A DNA stretch of 64,000 bases from an uncultured Flavobacteriaceae bacterium (GTDB lineage: Bacteria > Bacteroidota > Bacteroidia > Flavobacteriales > Flavobacteriaceae). Location: positions 1-64,000 of the forward strand of contig CAJJAZ010000003.1 of the NCBI GenBank assembly GCA_905182295.1, given 5' to 3'. Shown here one piece after another: positions 1 to 8,251 of this stretch (positions within the stretch are counted from its first letter, which is position 1; each line of letters starts with the position of its first letter). The notes under the pieces are model-generated. The model was not told where the DNA came from, did not search any database, and worked only from the letters and a program-made list of their open reading frames with translations. A program made the position numbers and the translations under genes.

Positions 1-3000
1 GTATTGTCTATAGTAAATGTTATACTATCGGTTCCCGTGTAAGCATTGCCAGCAATATCAGTTCCTGATACTGTAGCAGATACTGTTCCATCACTTCCGG
101 AAGGTACATCCCAAGCATAAGTCCAAGTGGTGGTTGATGTAGCTGTCATAATAACATCAGTCACTAAGCTACCTATTCTAATAGTAGGCGCTGTAGCCAT
201 GTCCTCATTAAAAGTAGCTGTGATAGTTACTGTGTCACTATCTTTAACAATGTTGTCTGAATCAGTATCGGTAAGGGTGACTGTGGGGGCTATATTGTCT
301 ATAGTAATTGTAAAGGTTTGAGTTATGGTTCCTCCACTACCATCATTGGCAGTTAAAACGACAGGATAATCCCCAGCTTGTCCAGAACTATCTCCTGTTA
401 ATTTAGCGCCATTAAATATTTTACGAATTTTGTGATTTCCATAATCCGCCACAATTAAATTTCCAGAGGCATCAAAGGCAACTCCTGAAGGCTCATTAAA
501 TCGAGCGACAGTACCTGCTCCATCCACATCACCTCCTACGGGATTACCTCCAACGTAAATTGTTACACCTGCATAAGTACTCACCACACCTTGTGGAGTT
601 ATTTTACGAATTTTGTGATTATGCCTATCCGCCACATATAAATTTCCATAAACATCTATAGTCACACCCTGAGGATTACGAAATTTAGCATCAGTGCCTG
701 TTCCATCCACATTAGCTGCTGTTGAACCTGCAAAAGTACTGACTTCACCTTGTGGAGTTATTTTACGAATTTTGTGATTAACCCTATCCGTCACATATAA
801 ATTTCCAGAAACATCTATAGTAATATCAAAGGGCTCATTAAATTGAGCGCCAGTGCCTGTTCCATCGGCAAAACCAGCTGTTGAACCCGCGAAGGTGGTA
901 ACCACACCTTCTGGTGTTATTTTACGAATTTTGTGGTTGCCCAAGTCCGCCACATATAAATTTCCAGAAGTATCTATAGTAATTCCATAGGGCGAATTAA
1001 ATTGAGCGTCAGTGCCTGTTCCATCCACATCACCTAGCGCACCTGAACCCGCGAAGGTAGTAACCACACCTTCTGGTGTTATTTTACGAATTTTGTTATT
1101 ACCCCTTTCCGCTACATATAAATTTCCAGAAGTATCTATTGTAATTCCCACAGGTAAAGAAAATTTAGCAGCAGTGCCTGTTCCATCCACATCACCATCT
1201 GTTGAACCCGCGAAGGTGGTAACCACACCTTCTGGTGTTATTTTACGAATTTTGCTACCATAAAATTCTGGCACATATATATTTCCAAAAGCGTCTAAAA
1301 CAGGAACAGTAGGATGATTAAATTGAGCGTCAGTACCTGTTCCATCTGCAAAACCTTGTGCTGAACCCGCAAAAGTTGACACCGTTGTTTCCATTGCAGT
1401 TAAATTTAACCAAGAAGGGAGTGTAGCAGCTATAATTGTTAGATTATCTCCATCTGCATCATAGACCTTAATTTCGTAGGTATAGATGTCTCCTTGTTTA
1501 ACAGTTGTTATGGGGGTTGAGGTAAAGGTTGGGGCTCTGTTTACTGTTGTAAATGTTTGTACAACTCCTTGTGTTGTGCCAAAATTATTTATAGCATAGG
1601 AGATAAAAGAATAGTCAGAATTTCCAGTTACTCCAGAAAGAGTTTCAGTAAAACTTCCTGTAGTGCCCGTAACAATTACTTTAATAACATTGACACCCGA
1701 AGCTTCTGCTACCGTCGGGGTAGAATCCGCAGAAGTTAATGCATATACAAACCCTCTTTCTGTAATAGTAGCACCTCCATCTGAGGTTACATCACCATGC
1801 AAGGTTGCTTCGATTGAAGTGATAGCCGTTGCCGCCGAGCTTGTAACTGTTGGCACAACGCCTACAGTAATTGTAAAGGTTTGATTTATGGTTCCTCCAT
1901 TGCCATCATCGGCAGTTAAAACAACAGGATGATTTCCCGATTGTCCAGTACTATCTCCTATTAATGTTTTACCGCTTAACATTTTTCGTATGGAATGCCT
2001 TTCCGTCACATATAAATTTCCAGAAGCATCTATTGTAATTCCTGAAGGATAATTAAATTTCGCAACTGCACCTGGTCCATCCTCAATCCCTAGTGTTGAA
2101 CCCGCTATAGTACTGACTAAACCTTCTGGTGTTATTTTACGAATTCTATAATTTTGATAATCCACTACATATAAATTTCCAGAAGTATCTATTGTAATTC
2201 CTGTAGGAGATTTAAAATAAGCAGCAGTTCCTAATCCATCTGCAAAACTCCGATATCTTCCTGCGAACGTGGTAACCACACCTAGTGGTGTTATTTTACG
2301 AATTCTATTATTTCTAGAATCCACTACATATAAATTTCCAGAAGTATCTATTGTAATTCCCACAGGACCCCAAAATTTAGCAGCAGCGCCTGTTCCATCC
2401 TCATAACCTTGTGCTGAACCCGCTAAAGTACTGACTTCACCTTCTGGTGTTATTTTACGAATTTTGTTATTGCCGCCGTCCACTACATATATATTTCCAG
2501 AAGCATCTAATGTAATTCCTGTAGGTCTATAAAATTTTGCAGCAGCGCCTGTTCCATCCTCATCACCTTGTGTTGAACCCGCGAAGGTGGTAACCACACC
2601 TTCTGGTGTTATTTTACGAATTTTGTGATTATTATAATCCGTGACATATAAATTCCCAGAAGTATCTATTGCAATATGGTGAGGATAATCAAATTGAGCA
2701 GCAGCGCCTGTTCCATTCACATCACCTTGTGTTGAACCCGCGAAGGTGGTAACCACACCTTCTGGTGTTATTTTACGAATTTTATGATTTGAAGCATCCG
2801 CTACATATATATTTCCAGAAGCATCTGTAGTAATACCAGTAGGACTATTAAATTTAGCAGCAGCGACTGTTCCATTGGCAAAACCCCCGAAGCTGCCTGA
2901 TAAGCCTGCTAAAGTTGATACAATTTTTGATGTATTTAAACTTAACCAAGAAGGGAGTGTAGCAGCTATAATTGTTAGATCATCTCCATCTGCATCATTG

Positions 3001-3170
3001 GTTTTAATTTCGTAGTTATAGGTGTTTCCTTCATAAACGCTTGTTGTGGGTGTTGAAGTAAAGGTTGGTGCTGAATTTCCGCCTTGTGCTTGAGTATTTT
3101 GGGTAGTTATAAAAGTAAATACAAGAGTCAAAAAAACAATAGAATAATGTTTTTTTATGATTTTTGTCAT
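1..3170 (-). CDS. Giant secreted NHL-propeller / Ig-like protein (3' end outside window)
   Basis: The frame is open from an ATG at 3170 to the left edge, giving about 1056 residues with no stop seen. A Sec signal peptide (KKHYSIVFLTLVFTF...AQ) is followed by an Ig/cadherin-like half domain (about residues 28-78), six NHL repeats (78-403), the rest of that Ig-like domain (403-435), a fibronectin-III-like domain (437-538), a second Ig-like half (540-592), six more NHL repeats (593-923), its closing half, and a third Ig-like domain running off the edge. NHL units of about 54 residues carry the marks DGTGxxAxF, GNLYVAD and NHKIRKITPEG. The KIRKI codons recur about every 160 bases at 2773, 2612, 2453, 2292, 2134, 1986 and at 1241, 1083, 924, 764, 603, 421. 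The protein is probably an exported or surface adhesin-like protein. Ligand and anchor are unknown because the C-terminus is missing. Confidence 0.9.
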   Translation of the reverse strand, partial: MTKIIKKHYSIVFLTLVFTFITTQNTQAQGGNSAPTFTSTPTTSVYEGNTYNYEIKTNDADGDDLTIIAATLPSWLSLNTSKIVSTLAGLSGSFGGFANGTVAAAKFNSPTGITTDASGNIYVADASNHKIRKITPEGVVTTFAGSTQGDVNGTGAAAQFDYPHHIAIDTSGNLYVTDYNNHKIRKITPEGVVTTFAGSTQGDEDGTGAAAKFYRPTGITLDASGNIYVVDGGNNKIRKITPEGEVSTLAGSAQGYEDGTGAAAKFWGPVGITIDTSGNLYVVDSRNNRIRKITPLGVVTTFAGRYRSFADGLGTAAYFKSPTGITIDTSGNLYVVDYQNYRIRKITPEGLVSTIAGSTLGIEDGPGAVAKFNYPSGITIDASGNLYVTERHSIRKMLSGKTLIGDSTGQSGNHPVVLTADDGNGGTINQTFTITVGVVPTVTSSAATAITSIEATLHGDVTSDGGATITERGFVYALTSADSTPTVAEASGVNVIKVIVTGTTGSFTETLSGVTGNSDYSFISYAINNFGTTQGVVQTFTTVNRAPTFTSTPITTVKQGDIYTYEIKVYDADGDNLTIIAATLPSWLNLTAMETTVSTFAGSAQGFADGTGTDAQFNHPTVPVLDAFGNIYVPEFYGSKIRKITPEGVVTTFAGSTDGDVDGTGTAAKFSLPVGITIDTSGNLYVAERGNNKIRKITPEGVVTTFAGSGALGDVDGTGTDAQFNSPYGITIDTSGNLYVADLGNHKIRKITPEGVVTTFAGSTAGFADGTGTGAQFNEPFDITIDVSGNLYVTDRVNHKIRKITPQGEVSTFAGSTAANVDGTGTDAKFRNPQGVTIDVYGNLYVADRHNHKIRKITPQGVVSTYAGVTIYVGGNPVGGDVDGAGTVARFNEPSGVAFDASGNLIVADYGNHKIRKIFNGAKLTGDSSGQAGDYPVVLTANDGSGGTITQTFTITIDNIAPTVTLTDTDSDNIVKDSDTVTITATFNEDMATAPTIRIGSLVTDVIMTATSTTTWTYAWDVPSGSDGTVSATVSGTDIAGNAYTGTDSITFTIDN

Positions 3171-3433
3171 GGAAGTCACAAACGATAGATTTTAGTTTAT
3201 TCTAACTGTAAATCTGATTAAACTGAGGTAACATGTTTTTGGTAAAAAATTTTATACCATAAGATTTTATGAGTGATTTTAGTTTTAAAACTTGTTTAAG
3301 AAAAAAAATTAACACTAAAATAGTAAACACAAATTATGTTACTGATGAGTAAACCTCAAAGTTTATACTGTTTTTAATAATCGTATAAGTTTTTTACCTA
3401 ACATTTACATTGTAATTAAACTATATTTGAAGT

Positions 3434-4561
3434 ATGGTATTTCATACATCATATATAATAACTGGTTTATTATTAGCTGCATTAATCTATTTAATATCTA
3501 AACGGAATAATGAAAATAAATGCCATTTAGATTATTTAATTCTGAGTATTTTTGCATTATTTGTTAACGGTTTTATTTATTCTTTTAGTTTATTTAATTC
3601 AAGTTCTACCGTCTCCTATTTCTTTTATTTTTATATTTTTAGAATATTTCATTTTATATTTTTCTATAAATACATCGTTTTATTAGGGAATGAAAAGAGT
3701 AAAAATAATGCGCAATTGTTCTCACCTCTTGCTATTTTTCTGATTATATACCTTTTGATTCATAATGAGTTTACAATATTTTTCCAAGATGATAACACTT
3801 ACCTAGAATACGAGCTTTTTGATTCTAATATTAAAAGACTATTGGGAGCAAAAAGTTTATTTATAACCGCTTCTATAATATCGATCTATTTTTTGGTTGT
3901 TATTTTAATGCAAATTAAAAAGCTCTTAAAAAAAATAAATCAATCTAAACAAAGAAGCGGTAAACTCATAAAATGGATTTATATACTTTATTCTTATCTA
4001 TTTATTTCAACTCTTGCACAGATATCAAATTACATTTTATTAATATTAAATATTGAATTATTTATTATTGAAGTAATTATTCAAATTTCAATTTCTTCTA
4101 CCATATTATATGTTATATTTTCTCAAAACAAACTTCAATTCGCTGTCGATTATCAAAGGCAAAAAAATATCTCATTAAATCCTATCGATCAAATAAAATA
4201 TGAGGTTATAATAAAGTATTTAGATAAAAATAAAATATACCTTAATCCTGAAAAAAAAGTTATGCATTTAGCTAAAGCAATAAAGATGACTGTTGCTGAA
4301 ATAAGTGGTATAATTTATAAAATAGATTCACTGTCTGTTCATGATTTTTTTCTCAAAAAACGAATTGAGTATGCAAAACAAAAAATCAATGAGGACTATC
4401 TAATTCTATTCTCTATTGAATCATTATTTAAAGAATCAGGTTTTAAATCTGCACCTCCTTTTTACAAAGCGTTTAAGAAGTTTGTTGGGAAAACACCAAA
4501 AGAATATCATAATTCTATTAATATAACTGACTCTGTTGAGTCTGAAAATATTAAGCATTAA
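3434..4561 (+). CDS. AraC-family regulator with N-terminal membrane domain
   Basis: This 375-residue protein has an N-terminal half made of about six or seven hydrophobic segments (roughly residues 5-240), then a linker and a C-terminal AraC/XylS helix-turn-helix domain (about 265-365) ending in the typical second-helix region FKSAPPFYKAFKKFVGKTPKEY. The family binds promoter DNA; the membrane half is probably a sensor. This architecture is common in Flavobacteria, usually without known ligands. The gene stands alone between the NHL protein and the accessory island, and its target is not evident. It is more A+T-rich than the core genes. Confidence 0.85.
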   Translation: MVFHTSYIITGLLLAALIYLISKRNNENKCHLDYLILSIFALFVNGFIYSFSLFNSSSTVSYFFYFYIFRIFHFIFFYKYIVLLGNEKSKNNAQLFSPLAIFLIIYLLIHNEFTIFFQDDNTYLEYELFDSNIKRLLGAKSLFITASIISIYFLVVILMQIKKLLKKINQSKQRSGKLIKWIYILYSYLFISTLAQISNYILLILNIELFIIEVIIQISISSTILYVIFSQNKLQFAVDYQRQKNISLNPIDQIKYEVIIKYLDKNKIYLNPEKKVMHLAKAIKMTVAEISGIIYKIDSLSVHDFFLKKRIEYAKQKINEDYLILFSIESLFKESGFKSAPPFYKAFKKFVGKTPKEYHNSINITDSVESENIKH

Positions 4562-4825
4562 GTTTTGGGTTGGTTAACCACTATTAGAATGGCTCATAAT
4601 ACCCCTTAAAACATTCTCTAGCATAGCGATATACTTATTCTTCTACCATTAAACAGCCTATACCTCTTACTGTTGATATAGAAAAACACATAAACTCTCT
4701 TGTCTTTACGGACACAAATCTTTGGATAGTTAACACTCATTCTGACACCTATTTGACAGTTAAACAATAGTTAGCTGTAATAGAAGTGCTTGAATGCTCA
4801 GTGGTTAGAAGGGCTTTGCCCGTCA

Positions 4826-4890
4826 GGCGTCAGCCGATAGCATCTGATTACGGCTCAGAAGGTTACTGGTTTGAATCCTGTCGAGGTCAC
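4826..4890 (+). pseudogene. tRNA-Arg(ACG)-like remnant, possible integration site
   Basis: The 3' half of a tRNA is readable. The anticodon stem TCTGA/TCAGA encloses the loop TTACGGC (anticodon ACG, Arg), followed by a five-base variable loop, a T-arm and the acceptor strand CGAGGTC plus A73. The T-stem has a T-T mismatch, position 56 is T instead of the near-universal C, and no 5' strand pairs with the acceptor. A second D-arm-like stretch (GCTCAGTGGTTAGA) lies about 30 bases further upstream, as if the 5' half had been disrupted. Elements that integrate at tRNA genes often leave such 3' ends. The island that follows fits this, but the role as attachment site is inference. Confidence 0.5.
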
Positions 4891-4906
4891 TTTTTAAGGC
4901 GCTATT

Positions 4907-4936
4907 GAGCCCAGCATTTTGCTGGGCTCTTTTTAT
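4907..4936 (+). terminator. Rho-independent terminator
   Basis: A perfect 10-bp stem (GAGCCCAGCA/TGCTGGGCTC) with a TTT loop is followed by a T-rich run. It lies 17 bases after the tRNA-Arg remnant and probably ended that transcript. The rest of 4562-5082 holds no recognisable gene apart from a short unassigned open stretch near 4640-4770. Confidence 0.8.
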
Positions 4937-5082
4937 TTGAGCTCGTTCCACTATTGGGATTAAACCCAATACTGTAATCAGTTGCCCTTAGATAGTTACT
5001 AAAAGCCATTTAATTAAAAATATAATGTTGCAATTAAATCTCTTATATTTAAACAATATTAACCAATCAAAATAAACTTAAA

Positions 5083-5610
5083 ATGAACAAATTATTTTAC
5101 ACTTTAATTGGAATTTTTCTAATTTCTTGTCAAGCTCCTAAAGAAAAAAAATCAGAGCAATCTAATGAGCCAACTATTATTGGATACGAATTTAATGATA
5201 AAGGAGAAAAGTTAAATTTAATAGCTGGGGATGCGTCAGTGACCAATATTTATTTAGAATATATTCAAGCTCACAATGACAAAGATTTAAGTAAAATATC
5301 AGAAATAGATATGGATAACATAGTTGTTAGAGCTGCAAACGGTGCTTTAATAAATGGGAGTGATTCTCATACAGAGCAATTAGACATTTGGTTTAAAGCA
5401 AGTAACCCCTCTTGGAAGGTGAAATTTATGGTTGCTAACAATGTCCAAGGTAATGATGGGGAAAATCAAGCTTGGCTAACAACTGGCGTAGATGTCGTTC
5501 AGTCAATAGACGGAAACAATGTAACAAGCCACCATATAGTAGATGTTAACTTTGTTGATGGAAAAGTTAAAGAGTTAATAGTATATGATAGGGCAAGTGA
5601 GCAGGAATAA
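5083..5610 (+). CDS. NTF2/SnoaL-like lipoprotein
   Basis: This 175-residue protein has a lipoprotein signal (FLISC, Cys16). A single small alpha+beta domain follows, with the helix-then-sheet pattern of NTF2/SnoaL-like proteins: an N-terminal helix VTNIYLEYIQAHNDKDL, then alternating strands ending HHIVDVNFVDGKVKELIVYD. No catalytic residues can be assigned. Members of this fold range from isomerases to non-enzymatic binding proteins. It is the only gene between the tRNA-Arg remnant and the first recombinase remnant. Its leader (AACCAATCAAAATAAACTT) resembles that of the gene at 9202, suggesting related cargo. Confidence 0.75.
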   Translation: MNKLFYTLIGIFLISCQAPKEKKSEQSNEPTIIGYEFNDKGEKLNLIAGDASVTNIYLEYIQAHNDKDLSKISEIDMDNIVVRAANGALINGSDSHTEQLDIWFKASNPSWKVKFMVANNVQGNDGENQAWLTTGVDVVQSIDGNNVTSHHIVDVNFVDGKVKELIVYDRASEQE

Positions 5611-5631
5611 AATATTATAAATCATTCTTGT

Positions 5632-5663
5632 AAAAAGCCTATCAATTATGATAGGCTTTTTCT
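5632..5663 (+). terminator. Rho-independent terminator
   Basis: The stem AGCCTATCA/TGATAGGCT with loop ATTA is flanked by A-run and T-run, just downstream of the NTF2-like lipoprotein gene. It reads in both directions and abuts the recombinase remnant at 5665. Confidence 0.8.
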
Positions 5664-5664
5664 T

Positions 5665-5815
5665 TTACAATAAAGGCATATCTTTATCCTTCAACTCACT
5701 TACTTCTAACCCTCTTAAATAAGTTAAACTGATTGCTAAAGAGGAGTGTCCCATAGCATTTTGTTGTTTGCTTAGTGAACTGTTCTTTTATAGATTTTAA
5801 ACTTTATTAAACATA
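5665..5815 (-). pseudogene. Tyrosine recombinase 3'-end remnant A
   Basis: The minus strand reads KIYKRT, a one-base frameshift, then SSLSKQQNAMGHSSLAISL continuing TYLRGLEVSELKDKDMPLL and a TAA stop. This is the C-terminal part of a phage-type integrase, with the GHSS box that holds the second conserved His. The catalytic Tyr context TYLRGLE is present. Nothing upstream of KIYKRT is recognisable, and the phzF-like gene starts 50 bases further on. It is the best preserved of four copies in the island. Confidence 0.8.
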
Positions 5816-5868
5816 GTAGTCCTAATTTTTAGATCTAATGATTAACTTTATTAGAAAAAGAATCATTA

Positions 5869-6657
5869 ATGAAACTTGAACTATACCAAATAGATGTATT
5901 TACAGATAAAACGTTTGGTGGGAATCCAGCTTGTGTTGTTCCTTTAGCAGAATGGTTACCAGATGATCTATTGTTGAAAATCACAAAGGAAAATGCGGTT
6001 TCTGAAACTGCTTTTTTTGTGTATCAAGATGACAAAATACATTTACGATGGTTTACTCCAGAGATTGAAATGGATTTATGTGGACACGCAACTCTTGCCA
6101 GTGCATATTGCTTAAAGAAAATTTTAAACTACCCCCATAATAAGATAGTATTTAAAACCTTGAGTGGAGACTTAACTGTTTTAGTAGAAAATGATTTGTA
6201 TTGTTTAGACTTTCCTTCACGTATGCCTGTAGTTTACAAACTGCCTGAAATAATCAAAAGATCACTTAATATACAACCGAATGAAGTCTATAAATCAAGG
6301 GATTATTTATTAGTCTACAATACGGAACAAGAAATCGAGAATATTAAAATTAACAGGCAATTATTTGACCAAATAAACCTTGACCCGGGAGGGGTAATTG
6401 TTACATCCAAAGGAGATAATTGTGATTTTGTATCAAGATTTTTTACGCCTCAAGCATCAATAATGGAAGATCCTGTAACTGGCTCTGCACATTGCTCATT
6501 AATTCCTTTTTGGTCTTTTAGACTTGGAAAAGATAAATTAAATGCAACACAAATTTCAGATAGAGGTGGAAAATTACTATGCCAAAACAAAGGAGATCGG
6601 GTAATTATAAGTGGAAAAGCTAAGACTTATTCAATTGGGAGTTTATGGACAGAATAA
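5869..6657 (+). CDS. PhzF-family isomerase/epimerase
   Basis: This 262-residue protein matches the full PhzF fold. It has the N-terminal QIDVFTDKTFGGNPACVV, the catalytic-glutamate motif NAVSETAFF (Glu46), DLCGHATLASAY and the C-terminal MEDPVTGSAHCSL signature. The family catalyses proton-transfer isomerisations in phenazine and other small-molecule pathways, with substrates unknown for most members. No phenazine genes are nearby, so the family name does not imply phenazine synthesis. It is a one-gene cargo between recombinase remnants A and B and was probably acquired. Confidence 0.9.
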   Translation: MKLELYQIDVFTDKTFGGNPACVVPLAEWLPDDLLLKITKENAVSETAFFVYQDDKIHLRWFTPEIEMDLCGHATLASAYCLKKILNYPHNKIVFKTLSGDLTVLVENDLYCLDFPSRMPVVYKLPEIIKRSLNIQPNEVYKSRDYLLVYNTEQEIENIKINRQLFDQINLDPGGVIVTSKGDNCDFVSRFFTPQASIMEDPVTGSAHCSLIPFWSFRLGKDKLNATQISDRGGKLLCQNKGDRVIISGKAKTYSIGSLWTE

Positions 6658-6695
6658 AACCACCTCCAACTATAAGTATAATTCATTGCTGATTT

Positions 6696-6803
6696 CTAAC
6701 CTACTTCAAAAATTAAAGGCATATCACTTTCCTACAATTTACGAACCTCTAATAGTCTTAGATAAGTTCAACTAACAGCTAAGGAAGAGTGTTTTATTGT
6801 TTT
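6696..6803 (-). pseudogene. Tyrosine recombinase 3'-end remnant B
   Basis: The minus strand reads KHSSLAVS, stop, TYLRLLEVRKL, stop, ESDMPLIFEVG, stop. It aligns residue by residue with the other three remnants (consensus GHSSLAVSLTYLRGLEV) but has two internal stops. It is the most degraded copy, and only about 35 codons remain. It sits between the phzF-like gene and the 3' end of the HxlR gene. Confidence 0.7.
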
Positions 6804-6832
6804 TTTTTTATAAATGAATTGGATTAATAAAA

Positions 6833-7288
6833 CTAAAATCCAAATTCTTCAAGCCTAAGTTTTTTATATTTATCTACAAATTGTTCAATAAATTTTTCTG
6901 TGGTTAATTTATTTGTTAATTCAATATGCATTTTTGTATTCTCTGTGAATTCAAATTCAACATGATTTATAGACCACTTCTGTAACTCATATATAATTGG
7001 GTAAAGTTCTATGCCTTTATCTGTAAGGTAATACTCTTTAATTTTTTTATCGCTTTCCTTCCTTTTGAAATTAATAATGTCTAGAGAAATTAATTTCTTT
7101 AATCTATCTACTACAATATTACTAGCTATACCCTCACGTGATTCATTTAAAAATTGAGAAAATCTGTTTTTACCTCTAAAAATATCTCTGATAATTATAA
7201 GCGTCCATCTATCTCCAAGAATATCCAGGGATACCGCACATGCACAAGCTTTTTTACCATAAAATATTTTATTGCTTTTTTTCATCAT
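6833..7288 (-). CDS. HxlR-family transcriptional regulator
   Basis: This is a winged-helix regulator of about 151 residues. It shows the HxlR core CSVSLDILGDRWTLIIIRDI-like stretch near the N-terminus (here ACAVSLDILGDRWTL), the recognition region GIASNIVVDRLKKL and the wing KEYYLTDKGIELYPI. The start is set at the ATG at 7288 (MMKKSNK) rather than a TTG 18 bases upstream. HxlR proteins often respond to reactive electrophiles or quinones and control divergent genes. It is divergent from the secreted-protein genes at 7408-9687 and shares a 120-bp intergenic region with them, so it probably regulates them. Confidence 0.9.
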   Translation of the reverse strand: MMKKSNKIFYGKKACACAVSLDILGDRWTLIIIRDIFRGKNRFSQFLNESREGIASNIVVDRLKKLISLDIINFKRKESDKKIKEYYLTDKGIELYPIIYELQKWSINHVEFEFTENTKMHIELTNKLTTEKFIEQFVDKYKKLRLEEFGF

Positions 7289-7348
7289 GTAATGATTTAA
7301 AATCAAATTTACAAAAAAAAATGCATTTTTTTTAAATTAAAACTTAAA

Positions 7349-7379
7349 TTGCAATTTTAGTTAAAAGGTTTTATATTTG
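7349..7379 (+). promoter_or_regulatory. Flavobacterial sigma-A promoter for 7408 gene
   Basis: A TTG (7349-7351) lies 20 bases before TATATTTG (7372-7379), which fits the Bacteroidetes TTG / TAnnTTTG consensus. The box is 28 bases before the ATG at 7408. Confidence 0.6.
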
Positions 7380-7407
7380 TTTAATAATTAATAAAATCAG
7401 ACAGAAA

Positions 7408-8139
7408 ATGAAAAAACTATTATTGTTATTGGCTGTAGTTTTCACTACGTCAGTGTTTGCTCAGAACCAAGAAGTTGTTTATGAAAGCATTTATTTAATG
7501 CCTGAAAAAGCAAAAGAAATGAAACTTATTGAAGGTGTTAAAAAACACAACGATAAGTTTCACAGTGAAGGAAGAACAACTGCCTCTCTGTACAATGTTT
7601 TAATAGGTCGTCGTTCCGGACAGTATGCTTGGTTACTTGGTCCAATGGGGCTTTCTGATTATGATTCTATGCCAGATGAAGTCCATATGTTAGATTGGCA
7701 AAAAAACATTAGAAACAACGTTTCTTCTGAATCAGTTCAATTAGGTAAATTAAATTGGGCAGCAAGTTACTCTCCTCCTTCTTGGGGAAGTCCTAAATAC
7801 TTATTACATCGCACAATTAAAATTAACCGCAAATATGGTAGCTATGGTAAAGTTCTTGAGGCTGTAACTAAAATTGGAAAAGTTTTGACTCAAATTAATG
7901 CGCCTAATCCAAGAAGAGTATATGAAAGTATTATCGCTAATGAAAATGGTGAAAACATAACATTAGTTTATCCATTCAAATCATTTACAAGGTTTAATGA
8001 TGGAAACGGATTGCCTGCGAACTTTCAATCTGAATATGAAAAAATAAATGGGCTTGGTTCATTTAGAAGAGATATATGGGACGTTCTTTCAGAATTTAGT
8101 GATGGATTTTCTGATGAAGTCCTTCAATTGGTAAAATAA
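7408..8139 (+). CDS. Secreted protein of unknown function
   Basis: This 243-residue protein has a clear Sec signal peptide (KKLLLLLAVVFTTSVFAQ, cleaved near residue 18) and no lipobox. I do not recognise the family. The mature part starts VVYESIYLMPEKAKEMKLIE and has two halves with similar opening patterns (EVVYESIYLMPEKAKE and the later YLLHRTIKINRKYGSYGKV). This may reflect a repeated ferredoxin-like alpha+beta (ABM-like) fold, but that is speculative. It is the first of three secreted proteins under the promoter at 7349, divergent from hxlR. Confidence 0.75.
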   Translation: MKKLLLLLAVVFTTSVFAQNQEVVYESIYLMPEKAKEMKLIEGVKKHNDKFHSEGRTTASLYNVLIGRRSGQYAWLLGPMGLSDYDSMPDEVHMLDWQKNIRNNVSSESVQLGKLNWAASYSPPSWGSPKYLLHRTIKINRKYGSYGKVLEAVTKIGKVLTQINAPNPRRVYESIIANENGENITLVYPFKSFTRFNDGNGLPANFQSEYEKINGLGSFRRDIWDVLSEFSDGFSDEVLQLVK

Positions 8140-8178
8140 AAAAATAAAGGGGAGAAATCTCTTTTGTTAGTTGGTGGT

Positions 8179-8207
8179 TGAAGCCTTCCTTTTGGAGGGC
8201 TTCATTT
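8179..8207 (+). terminator. Rho-independent terminator
   Basis: The 11-bp stem TGAAGCCTTCC/GGAGGGCTTCA with a short T loop is followed by TTTC. It lies between the secreted protein at 7408 and the one at 8252. The T-run is weak, so it may attenuate rather than stop. Confidence 0.6.
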
Positions 8208-8251
8208 CACATAAACTTAAAAAATAAACTTAACCTAAAAATAAACTCAAA

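Noticed and set aside
127-1884. Plus-strand open frames in the first 2 kb
   Set aside because: They are shadows of the minus-strand NHL repeats and have repeat-derived, low-complexity composition.
400-2900. Regular 160-base repeats resembling a satellite or CRISPR-like array
   Set aside because: The repeats keep one reading frame on the minus strand and encode NHL units; repeat and spacer lengths do not suit CRISPR.
4640-4770. Short open stretch before the tRNA-Arg remnant (about 48 codons, no start)
   Set aside because: No start codon and no recognised similarity; may be gene debris of the island edge but cannot be supported.
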